DNA of 63,166 nt, from assembly GCA_035380045.1 (NCBI GenBank), contig DAOSWM010000015.1, positions 1-63,166 on the forward strand, in the 5' to 3' direction. Positions 49,460 through 58,862 of the stretch are shown here, piece by piece. The position numbers were made by a program, and so were the translations under genes. Position 1 is the stretch's first letter; each line of letters opens with the position of its first letter. The DNA comes from DAOSWM01 sp035380045. GTDB taxonomy: Bacteria > Bacteroidota > Bacteroidia > Bacteroidales > Tenuifilaceae. The notes under the pieces were generated by a model. That model did no database searches. It was not told the origin of the DNA and worked only from the letters and a program-made list of their open reading frames with translations.

Positions 49460-52400
49460 ATGAAAAATCTGTCCGAATTAGTAAAAGGAATGAAGCAAAA
49501 ATGGTTTTTTCTATATCTGCTTGTTTTTGTTGCAGCAAGTTTAGTGCTGAATGTAAAAGTTGGCCTCTCCCAGAATATTCATGAACCCGATGGTCTAAAT
49601 ATGCCAGGAAGTTGGTGTGAGCCATGGACTAATCTTGAAACGTGTTTAGCTTTTGCTAACGGCACGCAGTTTGAAGGAGGTAGAATTGAAAAAAAATCTG
49701 TTGGAACAACTCGTTGGCAAACTATTTTCAGCGTTGCTGAAACCGGAGCAGACGTGGTTGGTGGAGCATACAATTGGTTATTTACAAGCGGGCCTTCAAC
49801 TAATTATTATCAGAATAAATGGGCAGGGATAAATGTTGTTTTTGATTTAATTCAGGATTATACCTATAACACTGGTTCTGACAATCAAATTTCTTTGGCA
49901 AATGGCAAATGGTACACAATGAACTGGAAGGATTCGGGCTACGAGAATACCAGCGCCATTTTTATGGAAACTTCGGCCGAACCGGTTTCAATTCTTACCG
50001 TTTCCGAACCGGTTGGCGAGGTTGATGCCGATACGCCCGTGGATATTACAATCACAACTTCAGCCATTCCAAGCGCCGAGGAAATTTTCTACCTGCGTTA
50101 CTCTACCGATGGGTTTACAACTTCAACTGCAGTAAAATTTACAATGACCGACGCCGAGGGAACTGCTCAAATTCCCGGTCAAACCTACGGAACAACAGTT
50201 GAATACTACGTTTTCAGCTCAACGGTTGATAATGTAACTTCCGATTTTGACATGTACACAATTCACCTAAATAATGGGAGCGGGGCGAACTATACCTTTG
50301 CCGTTGGTGATCCGGTAATTAGTTGGGGAAACCTTCAGTTTCCCGAAAACGGAATCATTGAAAAGGAGAGTGAGTTTGTTGCCTACGGCAGGGTTACCGT
50401 TCCAACTGTTACCGGATCAGGCGCTCCCGCTGAGGGTCCGGAAAATCTTTCGGCATGGATTGGCTTTAGCGAAACAAATGCAACCCAAGTTACCGATTTT
50501 GAATCGTTGGATTGGACTTGGATTGCCGCAACTTACAATACCTATGTTGCTGATTATGGAAATTCAAGTCAGTATTCCGCCGATATTGGAACCGGAATTA
50601 CAATTTCCGGAACGTACTACTACGTAAGCCGTTTTCAGTACGATGGCGGTGACTTTTATTACGGCGGTTTTAACAGTGGTGTATGGAACGGAACATCAAA
50701 TGTTGCTGGTGAGCTTACCGTTGTTGACCAATTTTTCCCGGTAAATTTTGAGGTTACAAACAACAGCGACGAAGTTACCGAAGTGAAAATAAAGGGAACT
50801 TTTAACGCGTGGACTTTGGTTCCCATGGTAAACAGCTCCGGAAATATTTGGACTTTCACCGTGGATGTTGCTCCCGGTTCGTACGAGTGGGGAATTGCCG
50901 ATCAGGATGACACCTGGCTTTTAACCAGCAACCTGCAATTTTCTGTTGGAGGAGACGGAACGGTTACCGGCGATGCAACCTACATTTACCCGCCACCAAC
51001 TTTTGGAATCAGGGATGACGAAGGAGTTAATCTTCCCTCATTAACTTACTGGTTTACTGGTGAAGCTGTTGATATTACGGAGAAAGGCGATGAGTTTGAC
51101 AGCAAAAACCTTGGTTCAATTTCTGATTTGTACTTAAAAGGTGCGAATATCAAAACGTGGAAATCGGGCGAAGGAAATGTTACCGCTGCAAAATTTCAGT
51201 ATAAACTATGGAAAACAGCTGAGGCAGAACCCGATAATTATTCCGAGCGGAATGTTGGTTTCACCTCGAATGATGGTGATGGCAACCAAACTTGGGCTGA
51301 TTTTGGCAGCCAGATTAGTTTGACCGAAGGGCTTGAGCAGGGCGCGTATAGCGTAAAAGTTCGTTTTGAAGTTGAAGGAACCGGAGTCCCAGGCGATACG
51401 CTGAACGGCCCATTCACGGCAACTTTTACAAACCTTCCAAGCGCTGAGGCAGAAATTACTGGTTTCTCATTCACTCAGCAAACAGGTGTGGCAACAATCA
51501 GCAGCGAAAACTCAAGGATTGATATTGAGGTTGCAGTTGGAACTCCTGTTACCAGCTTAACTCCAACCATAGAAATTTCAGATTTCGCAACAATTGATCC
51601 GCTTAGCGGAGTTGCACAGGATTTTACCAATCCGTTTGTTTACACAGTTACAGCCGAGGATAATACAACCGAAAAGGAGTGGACAGTTTACGTTACAGTT
51701 GCTCAGGAAATGAGCAGCGAGGCTGAAATTACCGGGTTTACACTTGAGAAACAAACCGGCAATGCTGTAATAAATAGCGAAGGTGCTACAGTTACAATTG
51801 AGGTGGAGAATGGAACGGATCTTACAAATTTAACACCTACAATTACAATTTCTGTACTTGCTGAAATTTCACCGGCAAGTGGAGTAGTCCAGGATTTTTC
51901 AAGTCCTTTCGTTTACACAGTTACCGCTGAGGATGATACTGAAAAGGAATGGACTGTAACCGTTACCGAAGCCGAGCCTCCCGCACCAAACTACGGAATA
52001 AGGGACGACGAAGGAATAAATCTGCCAACAATTACCTACTGGTACAGCGAGCAACCTACGGATTTGGTTGAGAAGGGAGCCCAGTTTAACGAGAAGCAGA
52101 TTGGCGAAATATCCGCATTGTATATAAAAGGCGCATCAATAAAAACGTGGAAAGTTGAGGGTGGTAATGTTACCGCTGCAAATTTCTCCTATAAAATATG
52201 GGAAAATTCCTCAACGGAACCTGAAAGTTACACGGTTCGTTCGGTTGCTTTCTCAACCAACGATGGTGATGGAAACCAAACTTGGGCCGATTTTGGCGAT
52301 CAGATAAATATTGCCGATGAGCTGGAAGCCGGAGACTACAACCTGAAAATTCTATTCAGCATCGAAGGAACCGGAATTCCGGGAATAGCTGAGGACGGTC

Positions 52401-53827
52401 CGTTTACTGCAACTTTCAGCAAAGCTGAAGAGCAAATCCCCGGAATTACCTATGCAAACCTTCAGCATCCGGAGTCGGGAAGTTGTGAGCCGCAGAGCGA
52501 ATTTCTGGTTTTTGCCCGAGTTTACATCGAAGGGCAAACTGGCTCAGCAGTTCCAGAATCTGGCGTTGAGAATCTTTCCGCATGGATTGGTTACAGCACT
52601 ACCGATGCAACTTCAAGTATCGATTTTGAAACGGGTTGGACTTGGATTCCTGCGTCGTATAATGTTTACGCTGAAGAATTTGGGAACAATAGTCAATATT
52701 CTGCTGATTTGGGATCGGCAATTGATGCCGAGGGAACATACTACTACGTTAGCCGTTTTCAGTACAACGAAGGCGATTTTGTGTACGGCGGATTCTCGCA
52801 ATCAGGCGGCGGATTCTGGGATGGAGAAACAAACGTTTCGGGAGTATTAACTGTCGAAAATCTTCCCGAACCTGAAATAACATGGGCAAATTTGCAGCAT
52901 CCTGCAACCGGAATTATTGAACCCGAAGCCGATTTTACAGTTTACGCACAGGTTCTCGTTAACGGCTACTCGGGTTCTGTTGCTCCAGTTGAAGGAATTG
53001 AAAATCTTTCGGTTTGGATTGGATATAGCGATGCTAATGCAGTTGAGGTTGCCGATTTTGGTACAGGTTGGACTTGGGTTTCGGCGGAATATAATCCGTA
53101 TGAAGAATCATTTGGCAATAACAGCCAGTATTCGGCAAATATTGGATCAAACTTTACCGAGGATGGAATCTACTTCTACGTTAGCCGCTTTCAGCTGGCT
53201 GATGGAGATTTTATCTACGGAGGTTTCTCCGAATCAGGTGGAGGATTTTGGGATGGACTTGAAAACTATTCAGGAGTTTTGACTGTTCAATCCGCCGAGC
53301 CCACAACATACCCGGTTACGTTTACAATTATCGATGGAACTGAGAGTTACTCAAATATTAAGCTAAAAATTGAAATCGATAGCGAATGGGTTTCCTACGA
53401 AATGAATCGTAGTGGCTTTACCTGGACAAAACTTCTCGAGTTAAAACCAGGAGCATACGATTGGGGTGCATTTGAGGACGATGGAACTGAGGAAGGGATT
53501 TGGCTGATAGATGAAGGAAACCTTTGGGTTGCAATTGCTGAAAATGGCGATATTGCTGGTATGCTTATGTATACCATTGAGAATGTAAGTGATTACATAG
53601 AAGGATTTTACAAGTTTTCGTTGTACCCAAATCCAACATCAGGAATTATCAACCTAAATTTTTCGGGTGATATTTCATACAAAGTAATCGATATCTCAGG
53701 GCGAGTAGTAAAAAATGGAATTGCTAATGGCGTTATCGACATTGCTGAGCTAAACTCAGGAATTTATTTTATAAGTTTTGATTTTAAGGGCGTTTCGGTT
53801 ACAAGGAAAGTTGTAAGAAGTAATTAA
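49460..53827 (+). CDS. Giant mosaic surface protein with type IX secretion sorting domain (1455 aa)
   Basis: After a signal anchor (~15-38) the protein is a mosaic of repeated domains. A module starting near WGNLQFPENGIIEKESEF occurs three times (~287-422, ~995-1137, ~1140-1277); all copies contain NLSAWIGYS/FS-like and Y-V-S-R-F-Q segments. A module opening G-I-R-D-D-E-G occurs twice (~515-660, ~845-987). A DUF5018-like sandwich occurs twice in tandem (~663-748, ~753-838). Two starch-binding-like (CBM48/20-like) modules lie at ~426-501 and ~1284-1373. The C-terminal T9SS sorting domain (~1381-1455) has SLYPNPTSGIINLNF and ends in K-V-V-R-S-N. No catalytic domain was recognised; binding to a polysaccharide is a guess. 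It probably sits on the cell surface. Confidence 0.85.
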   Translation: MKNLSELVKGMKQKWFFLYLLVFVAASLVLNVKVGLSQNIHEPDGLNMPGSWCEPWTNLETCLAFANGTQFEGGRIEKKSVGTTRWQTIFSVAETGADVVGGAYNWLFTSGPSTNYYQNKWAGINVVFDLIQDYTYNTGSDNQISLANGKWYTMNWKDSGYENTSAIFMETSAEPVSILTVSEPVGEVDADTPVDITITTSAIPSAEEIFYLRYSTDGFTTSTAVKFTMTDAEGTAQIPGQTYGTTVEYYVFSSTVDNVTSDFDMYTIHLNNGSGANYTFAVGDPVISWGNLQFPENGIIEKESEFVAYGRVTVPTVTGSGAPAEGPENLSAWIGFSETNATQVTDFESLDWTWIAATYNTYVADYGNSSQYSADIGTGITISGTYYYVSRFQYDGGDFYYGGFNSGVWNGTSNVAGELTVVDQFFPVNFEVTNNSDEVTEVKIKGTFNAWTLVPMVNSSGNIWTFTVDVAPGSYEWGIADQDDTWLLTSNLQFSVGGDGTVTGDATYIYPPPTFGIRDDEGVNLPSLTYWFTGEAVDITEKGDEFDSKNLGSISDLYLKGANIKTWKSGEGNVTAAKFQYKLWKTAEAEPDNYSERNVGFTSNDGDGNQTWADFGSQISLTEGLEQGAYSVKVRFEVEGTGVPGDTLNGPFTATFTNLPSAEAEITGFSFTQQTGVATISSENSRIDIEVAVGTPVTSLTPTIEISDFATIDPLSGVAQDFTNPFVYTVTAEDNTTEKEWTVYVTVAQEMSSEAEITGFTLEKQTGNAVINSEGATVTIEVENGTDLTNLTPTITISVLAEISPASGVVQDFSSPFVYTVTAEDDTEKEWTVTVTEAEPPAPNYGIRDDEGINLPTITYWYSEQPTDLVEKGAQFNEKQIGEISALYIKGASIKTWKVEGGNVTAANFSYKIWENSSTEPESYTVRSVAFSTNDGDGNQTWADFGDQINIADELEAGDYNLKILFSIEGTGIPGIAEDGPFTATFSKAEEQIPGITYANLQHPESGSCEPQSEFLVFARVYIEGQTGSAVPESGVENLSAWIGYSTTDATSSIDFETGWTWIPASYNVYAEEFGNNSQYSADLGSAIDAEGTYYYVSRFQYNEGDFVYGGFSQSGGGFWDGETNVSGVLTVENLPEPEITWANLQHPATGIIEPEADFTVYAQVLVNGYSGSVAPVEGIENLSVWIGYSDANAVEVADFGTGWTWVSAEYNPYEESFGNNSQYSANIGSNFTEDGIYFYVSRFQLADGDFIYGGFSESGGGFWDGLENYSGVLTVQSAEPTTYPVTFTIIDGTESYSNIKLKIEIDSEWVSYEMNRSGFTWTKLLELKPGAYDWGAFEDDGTEEGIWLIDEGNLWVAIAENGDIAGMLMYTIENVSDYIEGFYKFSLYPNPTSGIINLNFSGDISYKVIDISGRVVKNGIANGVIDIAELNSGIYFISFDFKGVSVTRKVVRSN

Positions 53828-53836
53828 AGCAATTTC

Positions 53837-53871
53837 TACCCGTCTGACTGCTCAAAGCGGTCTGACGGGTA
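53837..53871 (+). terminator. Hairpin after the giant surface protein gene
   Basis: TACCCGTC (53837-53844) pairs with GACGGGTA (53864-53871). Inner bases ACTGCT/AGCGGT also pair around a CAA loop, giving a long interrupted stem 9 bases after the stop codon. The downstream TTGACTTT is only weakly T-rich. Confidence 0.7.
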
Positions 53872-53939
53872 TTGACTTTCCAATTTACCTGACCAAGGAA
53901 GGCGTCCGCTCGTACTTTTGCGGACTTGGAAATGTCAGT

Positions 53940-54524
53940 TTAAAAGACCCGGCTAACTCTCTTGATTTTAACAGGATTGTCGATGTACTGCTCACTGTTT
54001 GGCAGAGCATGAATCTTTTTTACAACATCCATTCCTTCTACTACTTTGCCGAATGCGGCAAAACCTTGTCCATCGGGGTTTCGTTTTCCTCCGTAATCAA
54101 GTTCGGGCTGTTCGCCAATGCAGATAAAAAACTCCGAAGAAGCAGTTCCAACTTCTGCCCGCGCCATTGAAATTGTTCCGTTTTTATGCAGAATCCCGCT
54201 TTGGCTTGTTGTTTCGTGAATTATGGGAGCGAATTGGTATTTTTCAATTAGCGAATCCTCAAAAAAACCGGCCTGAATCACTTCAATCTTAATCATGCTT
54301 TCGGGTTGGTTTCCCAGCGTAACGGTTCTGTAGAAAAGTGCCAACCCATCGTATTTCCCGGAATCGGCGTAGGTAAGAAAATTATTTCCGGTAATTGGTG
54401 CATTTTCAACATCAACTTCTACGGTAATATTCCCAAGCTCAGTTTCAATCAGAACTTTTGGGGTGGAATTTTCTTTGCATGCCCAGAAAGCACATGTAAG
54501 AAAGATGAGCACTAGAAATCTCAT
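53940..54524 (-). CDS. Cyclophilin-type peptidyl-prolyl isomerase lipoprotein (194 aa)
   Basis: A lipoprotein signal (MRFLVLIFLTCAFWAC, Cys16) precedes a cyclophilin fold (~25-194): IETELGNITVEVDVENAPIT, N-F-L-T-Y-A-D-S-G-K-Y-D-G, GTISMARAEVGTASSEFFIC, and FAAFGKVVEGMDVVKKIH. The active-site arginine position reads FYRTVT and fits R-in-F-H-R-V of the family. It is expected to catalyse proline isomerisation of exported proteins in the periplasm. Its start lies 9 bases after the stop of dnaB, so it may be co-transcribed with it. Confidence 0.92.
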   Translation of the reverse strand: MRFLVLIFLTCAFWACKENSTPKVLIETELGNITVEVDVENAPITGNNFLTYADSGKYDGLALFYRTVTLGNQPESMIKIEVIQAGFFEDSLIEKYQFAPIIHETTSQSGILHKNGTISMARAEVGTASSEFFICIGEQPELDYGGKRNPDGQGFAAFGKVVEGMDVVKKIHALPNSEQYIDNPVKIKRVSRVF

Positions 54525-54533
54525 AAGTGGTTG

Positions 54534-56081
54534 CTAGTATGGTATTTCGTCGTCGTTTCTGTTCCCCGCTGAGACATCGAAATCGGAATCGCCAAACGAA
54601 CCGGAAAGGGGATCCTCGTTCATTTTCGATTGGTAGCTAACGGCTTGAGTTGAGGTTCCAACTGGCGTGGCAAATGGGGAGAAATCTTCGTCCAGATCGC
54701 TGAATTTTGCCTGTTCCTTGCGGAAGCGGAGTTTCACATCGCCTACTGCACCGTTACGGTGCTTGGCAACAATAATTTCGGCTAAACCTACCAGCGAGTT
54801 TCCTTCCTCATCTTCCAAAAATCCGTAGTACTCAGGGCGGTGGATGAATAGAACCATGTCGGCATCCTGCTCAATGGCTCCCGATTCGCGAAGGTCCGAA
54901 AGCTGCGGGCGTTTGTAACCGCCACGGGTTTCAACCGAGCGGTTAAGCTGGGAGAGCGCAATTATTGGCACGTCCAGCTCTTTTGCGATGGCCTTCAGCG
55001 AGCGGGAAATTGTGCTTACCTCCTGCTCGCGGTTTCCACGCGCATCGGTTGGCCCCGACATAAGCTGCAGGTAGTCGATTATAATAATGTCAATGTCGAA
55101 TTGTGCTTTCAGCCTGCGACACTTTGCCCGAAGTTCGAAGATGGACAGCGCCGGGGTATCATCGATGTAGATTTTTGAGTTCTGTAAATCGCTGATTTTC
55201 ACTGTAAGCTGTGCCCACTCGTGGGCAGAAAGGTTCCCGTTGCGAATTTTCTCGTGGGGAATTTCCGATTCGCTAACAATAAGTCGGTTCACCAGCTGTC
55301 CGCTCGACATTTCAAGTGAAAAGAATGCAACAGATTTTTCGTGATCAACAGCCATGTTGCGCGCCATTGAAAGCACAAATGCGGTTTTTCCCATGGAGGG
55401 GCGGGCTGCAACAATAACAAGGTCTGACGCCTGCCATCCCGATGTCATACGGTCGAGTTCGGTAAAACCGCAGGGAACACCGCTCAATCCATCCTCCCGC
55501 TGACCGGCTTCCTCCAGTTTTTTTAGAGCTTCCTTAACCAGGATGTTGATTGGAGCGGTTTCACGTTTAATGTTGCCCTCGGCAACTTTGAACAGCTCCA
55601 TTTCGGAGTAGTCGAGAAGATCGTCAACATCAGTGGCATCGTCGAATGCTCGGCTTTGAATATCGCTGGAAACGCGAATGAGCTCACGCTGGATGTACTT
55701 CTGAGCAATAATTTTTGAGTGAAACTCAAGGTGTGCAGCCGAACCAACTTTTGAGGTTAGCTGGGCAATGTAAACGGCTCCGCCAATTTCTTCCAGCACA
55801 TTGGTTCGTCGAAGCTCTTCGGTAATAGTAAGCAGGTCGATGGGTTCATGCCGACTGGAAATATCCTGTATGGCTTTGTAAATTTTTTGGTGCGAATCCT
55901 TGTAAAAGCTTTCGGGTTTTAGGATATCAATTACACTCAGAATGGCATCCTTCTCTATCATTATTGCTCCCAGAACGGCTTCCTCAAGGTCGGTTGCCTG
56001 TGGTGGAATTTTTCCTAATTCAATTCCTGCAAGTGTTGTGGTTTTTATGGATGACTTGCTATTGCTGCGTTTTTCGGCCAT
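54534..56081 (-). CDS. dnaB: Replicative DNA helicase DnaB (515 aa)
   Basis: The ATG at 56081 (MAEKRSNSK) is preferred to one 30 bases upstream, which lies within the predicted promoter region. The N-terminal domain (~30-135) starts IPPQATDLEEAVLGAIM. The RecA-like motor has Walker A ARPSMGKTAF, VAFFSLEMSS, Walker B I-I-I-D-Y-L-Q-L-M, L-S-Q-L-N-R-S and the arginine-finger region YKRPQLSDLRESGAIEQDADM. No intein is present. It unwinds DNA at the replication fork. The C-terminal ~60-residue tail is low complexity. The cyclophilin gene follows in the same direction. Confidence 0.97.
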   Translation of the reverse strand: MAEKRSNSKSSIKTTTLAGIELGKIPPQATDLEEAVLGAIMIEKDAILSVIDILKPESFYKDSHQKIYKAIQDISSRHEPIDLLTITEELRRTNVLEEIGGAVYIAQLTSKVGSAAHLEFHSKIIAQKYIQRELIRVSSDIQSRAFDDATDVDDLLDYSEMELFKVAEGNIKRETAPINILVKEALKKLEEAGQREDGLSGVPCGFTELDRMTSGWQASDLVIVAARPSMGKTAFVLSMARNMAVDHEKSVAFFSLEMSSGQLVNRLIVSESEIPHEKIRNGNLSAHEWAQLTVKISDLQNSKIYIDDTPALSIFELRAKCRRLKAQFDIDIIIIDYLQLMSGPTDARGNREQEVSTISRSLKAIAKELDVPIIALSQLNRSVETRGGYKRPQLSDLRESGAIEQDADMVLFIHRPEYYGFLEDEEGNSLVGLAEIIVAKHRNGAVGDVKLRFRKEQAKFSDLDEDFSPFATPVGTSTQAVSYQSKMNEDPLSGSFGDSDFDVSAGNRNDDEIPY

Positions 56082-56095
56082 GTTACTATTTTTTG

Positions 56096-56127
56096 CAAAG
56101 GTAAGACACATGAAATTTTATCCACAA
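56096..56127 (-). promoter_or_regulatory. Promoter of dnaB
   Basis: On the minus strand TACCTTTG (56096-56103) matches the -7 consensus, with TTG (56125-56127) 21 bases upstream. The predicted start leaves a leader of only about eight bases before the ATG at 56081. Confidence 0.6.
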
Positions 56128-56286
56128 TAAATTGCAGGTTGTTTATTAACAAAATTGCAAGTTGTTGCAGATTATGTTTTTACGGCAAATTATTTGTGTT
56201 TGAATCGAAGAATAAAACTTGAATTTGCAAATTCAAAAAGGCACTATTCACCGGTCGCTGATTACTGATAACCGACCACCAATTTC

Positions 56287-57708
56287 CTATACCCCCTTGC
56301 CCCTAAAAACGGTAATTAGCGTGTAGATAATAATTTTCAGATCAACGAATAGCGACATGTTTTCAAGGTACAGCAAGTCATACTTCAGCCGTTCTACCAT
56401 TTGGTCAACATTTTCAGCGTAGCCAAATTTAACCTGACCCCATGAAGTAATTCCGGGTTTAACTTTTTGTAGGTGAAGGTAGTGCGGAGCCTTTTTAACA
56501 ATCTGGTCAATAAAAAACTGACGCTCAGGGCGTGGCCCTACGAGTGACATATCACCTTTAAGAACATTTATGAAGTTAGGAATCTCGTCGAGGCGGGTTT
56601 TTCGCATAAACCGCCCTAGTGGCGTAACCCGGTTGTCGTGTTTGCTTGAGAGAGCTGGCCCTCCAGCCTCTGCGTTAAGGTACATGGAGCGCAGTTTGAA
56701 AAGGATAAAAGGTCTCCCGTATTTGCCTATTCTTTCTTGCTTGTGAAATATTGGCCCTTTTGATGTAATTTTAATAATACTTGCCAGTATAAGGAACAGT
56801 GGTAAAAGAATAATAATTGCAACAAAAGAAATGGTGATATCCATAATTTGCTTAACCTTTTCCTGCCATGTGGGCATAAGCTCAAACGAGAGCTGCATGA
56901 GGGGAGCCCCGAAAATTGAAGACATTTTTACCCTACCAGTAAGGTAATCGTAAAGACTCGGAATGGCTTTCACATGAACGTTCATGCCTATTAACCCGTT
57001 CATAACCTTGGAAATATGCCTATGGTCGCTGGTTTCAAGCGCAATCAGAACTTCTTCAATACTGTTATCAAAAACAATGTTTCGGAGTAGTTTCAAATCG
57101 CCCAAATGTTTGGTAATTCCAGCCAGTGATTCTTTACTTCTTGAACCGGTGCTAACGTAACCAACAATTATATTCCCTTGCGATTTTGTTTGACTTTCCA
57201 ACTCGTTGTAAAGTTCAAGAGCCTTCTCGCCATCACCAACAATAAGGGTTGGGTAACCTAATTTTCGGGTGTGAATTTTACGGTTTGTTGATGAGGTAAC
57301 AAGTAGTCTGGGGAAATATGTGAGAACAAATTGAAACGTTAGCAAGCTGAGGAAAAGTTGGTAGTAGTTCTTGTAGGTGGCAATGTAGTCGTCAAGCAGT
57401 AGAAGGAAAAAAATAATAAGCACGCCTGAAAACGTAATCCAAATTGATGAGCCCAACTCCCTCAACCTCGATTTGCGATAAACATCGCGGTAAAAACCAT
57501 TAAAGTAGAAAAGAAAAACCCAGAATGCCGGAATTACTACCAGCCCAACTAAAAAGCGCGGGTCAACCTCAAATCCATAGTATTCTCCGAATAGCTGAGG
57601 CTCAATAACTCGCTTACGAAAATAGTGAAAGGCGGCCCATGCAAGGGCAGAGCCAAAAAAATCGGAAAGGATATATTTTACTACCTGTTTTTTTCTATTC
57701 ACGAACAA
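56287..57708 (-). CDS. Undecaprenyl-phosphate sugar phosphotransferase, WcaJ-like (473 aa)
   Basis: Initiates exopolysaccharide or O-antigen synthesis by moving a sugar-1-phosphate from UDP-sugar onto undecaprenyl phosphate. Four N-terminal membrane helices (~10-115), a CoA-binding-like cytosolic domain (~150-265), a helix at ~285-310 and the catalytic domain are seen. The catalytic part shows SKGPIFHKQERIGKYGRPF, FKLRSMYLNAEA, TRLDEIPNFINVLKGDMSLV and GPRPERQFF, all typical of WcaJ. No ATG opens the frame; the start is a TTG at 57708 or a GTG at 57702. No capsule genes adjoin except, perhaps, the next gene. Confidence 0.92.
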   Translation of the reverse strand: MFVNRKKQVVKYILSDFFGSALAWAAFHYFRKRVIEPQLFGEYYGFEVDPRFLVGLVVIPAFWVFLFYFNGFYRDVYRKSRLRELGSSIWITFSGVLIIFFLLLLDDYIATYKNYYQLFLSLLTFQFVLTYFPRLLVTSSTNRKIHTRKLGYPTLIVGDGEKALELYNELESQTKSQGNIIVGYVSTGSRSKESLAGITKHLGDLKLLRNIVFDNSIEEVLIALETSDHRHISKVMNGLIGMNVHVKAIPSLYDYLTGRVKMSSIFGAPLMQLSFELMPTWQEKVKQIMDITISFVAIIILLPLFLILASIIKITSKGPIFHKQERIGKYGRPFILFKLRSMYLNAEAGGPALSSKHDNRVTPLGRFMRKTRLDEIPNFINVLKGDMSLVGPRPERQFFIDQIVKKAPHYLHLQKVKPGITSWGQVKFGYAENVDQMVERLKYDLLYLENMSLFVDLKIIIYTLITVFRGKGV

Positions 57709-57837
57709 GTATGTTTAAGGATGCGAAAAATAGGTAATTTACCCCACAAAGTTGGCTTTTTTATATAAAAATTTTACAAGATTTTAGCATAAAAAAGTGA
57801 GAGGGGAATTGGCAGTGCGCTATATAAGTGTTTTATT

Positions 57838-58671
57838 CTATACTTGTTGTAACGCGTGTTTGGTGGCTTCCTCGAATAGTTTTAATGTTTGAATTGCTTG
57901 GTAAATGTCAAATTCGTAGCTGATTCCATTTTTTACACAAGAAATAAAGTCGAGGGGCGAGAAAGTGTTGTGATTCGGGGAAGGATTTTCGTTTGGGTTA
58001 CAAGTAAGAACGGAACTGTTTGCAAACAAGGATGTCGAAAAATCGGGGTGGTTACTTAGCCTGTCGGCTGTATAGCAAACAACGCTTCCGTTGTTAAACT
58101 CAATTGAAAGGTTAAGCAAATTAAAATTTTCGTTGAAAACGGGAAGGGTTATCGATTTATATTTTTTTATGGTAACAGGGAAAGTGCGTGAAACCGATGA
58201 AAGATCATAAATTATCTTTTCTTTTAAGTTGACAAAACTACATTCGGTTGAGAGAGAACGTTTAATATGAGCAAAGAATACTTCGTGAAGATTAATAGAA
58301 ACATTTCTCTCGGTAAAAAGGTTGTATCCAGAATTACCAAAGCCAACAATGGCTCCTATTTCAGAAGCTATCGGATGTATATCCATTAGAAAGCGATGTG
58401 AGTAGTCCTGTGAATTTGCAAAAAATATATTAGCCCCTCTGCGAAGGGCAAATTCAGGAACATCATTAAAGTACGAATGGTTACTGTAGAACACCAGCAA
58501 GTCGCAGCAAACAGCAAGTTCCAGCGGGCTTGGGAAGTGTAGTAGATTTTTATGTGGTATTGGAAGTGCTGCCGGAGATGAGTAGCCAACTATTTCGTTA
58601 CCAATTTCAAGAATGGTTTCATCCAGCTTGTAGCTCGGTTTTACCTCATGTAAAAAAATGCCAATGCGCAT
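57838..58671 (-). CDS. Degenerate Gfo/Idh/MocA-like protein (277 aa)
   Basis: The start is the ATG at 58671; an upstream TTG would add two residues. The layout recalls sugar-nucleotide oxidoreductases of the Gfo/Idh/MocA type: a Rossmann-like half (~1-120) and a C-terminal part ending SPLDFISCVKNGISYEFDIY then Q-A-I-Q-T-L-K-L-F-E-E-A. But the glycine-rich NAD motif (GxGxxG) is replaced by GIFLHEVKPSYK, and the catalytic EKP is replaced near ANSQDYSHR. It is therefore probably inactive as a dehydrogenase, or acts as a scaffold or partner. It is on the same strand as the sugar phosphotransferase gene, 130 bases upstream, so a role in surface sugar synthesis is possible. Moderate certainty. Confidence 0.6.
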   Translation of the reverse strand: MRIGIFLHEVKPSYKLDETILEIGNEIVGYSSPAALPIPHKNLLHFPSPLELAVCCDLLVFYSNHSYFNDVPEFALRRGANIFFANSQDYSHRFLMDIHPIASEIGAIVGFGNSGYNLFTERNVSINLHEVFFAHIKRSLSTECSFVNLKEKIIYDLSSVSRTFPVTIKKYKSITLPVFNENFNLLNLSIEFNNGSVVCYTADRLSNHPDFSTSLFANSSVLTCNPNENPSPNHNTFSPLDFISCVKNGISYEFDIYQAIQTLKLFEEATKHALQQV

Positions 58672-58862
58672 TTCCAAGTGAGTTTTGCTGCAAACTTAGA
58701 GCATTTAGGCTCGCTATAAAACAAATTTGGCAATTACTTATTAACCATAGCTTGTTGATAATGAACAATTGGGTTTTCCAAAGAAAAACATTGTAAGTAA
58801 ATAACCCTATGTTCATAGTACAGTTACTATCTTTGTAAAACTAAATTTATGTAATATTACCA

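Noticed and set aside
52452..52850. 132-codon plus-strand frame within the giant surface protein
   Set aside because: Out-of-frame reading of the repeated modules; the same shadow recurs at each copy (also 50358-50627 and 52917-53282), as expected for repeats.
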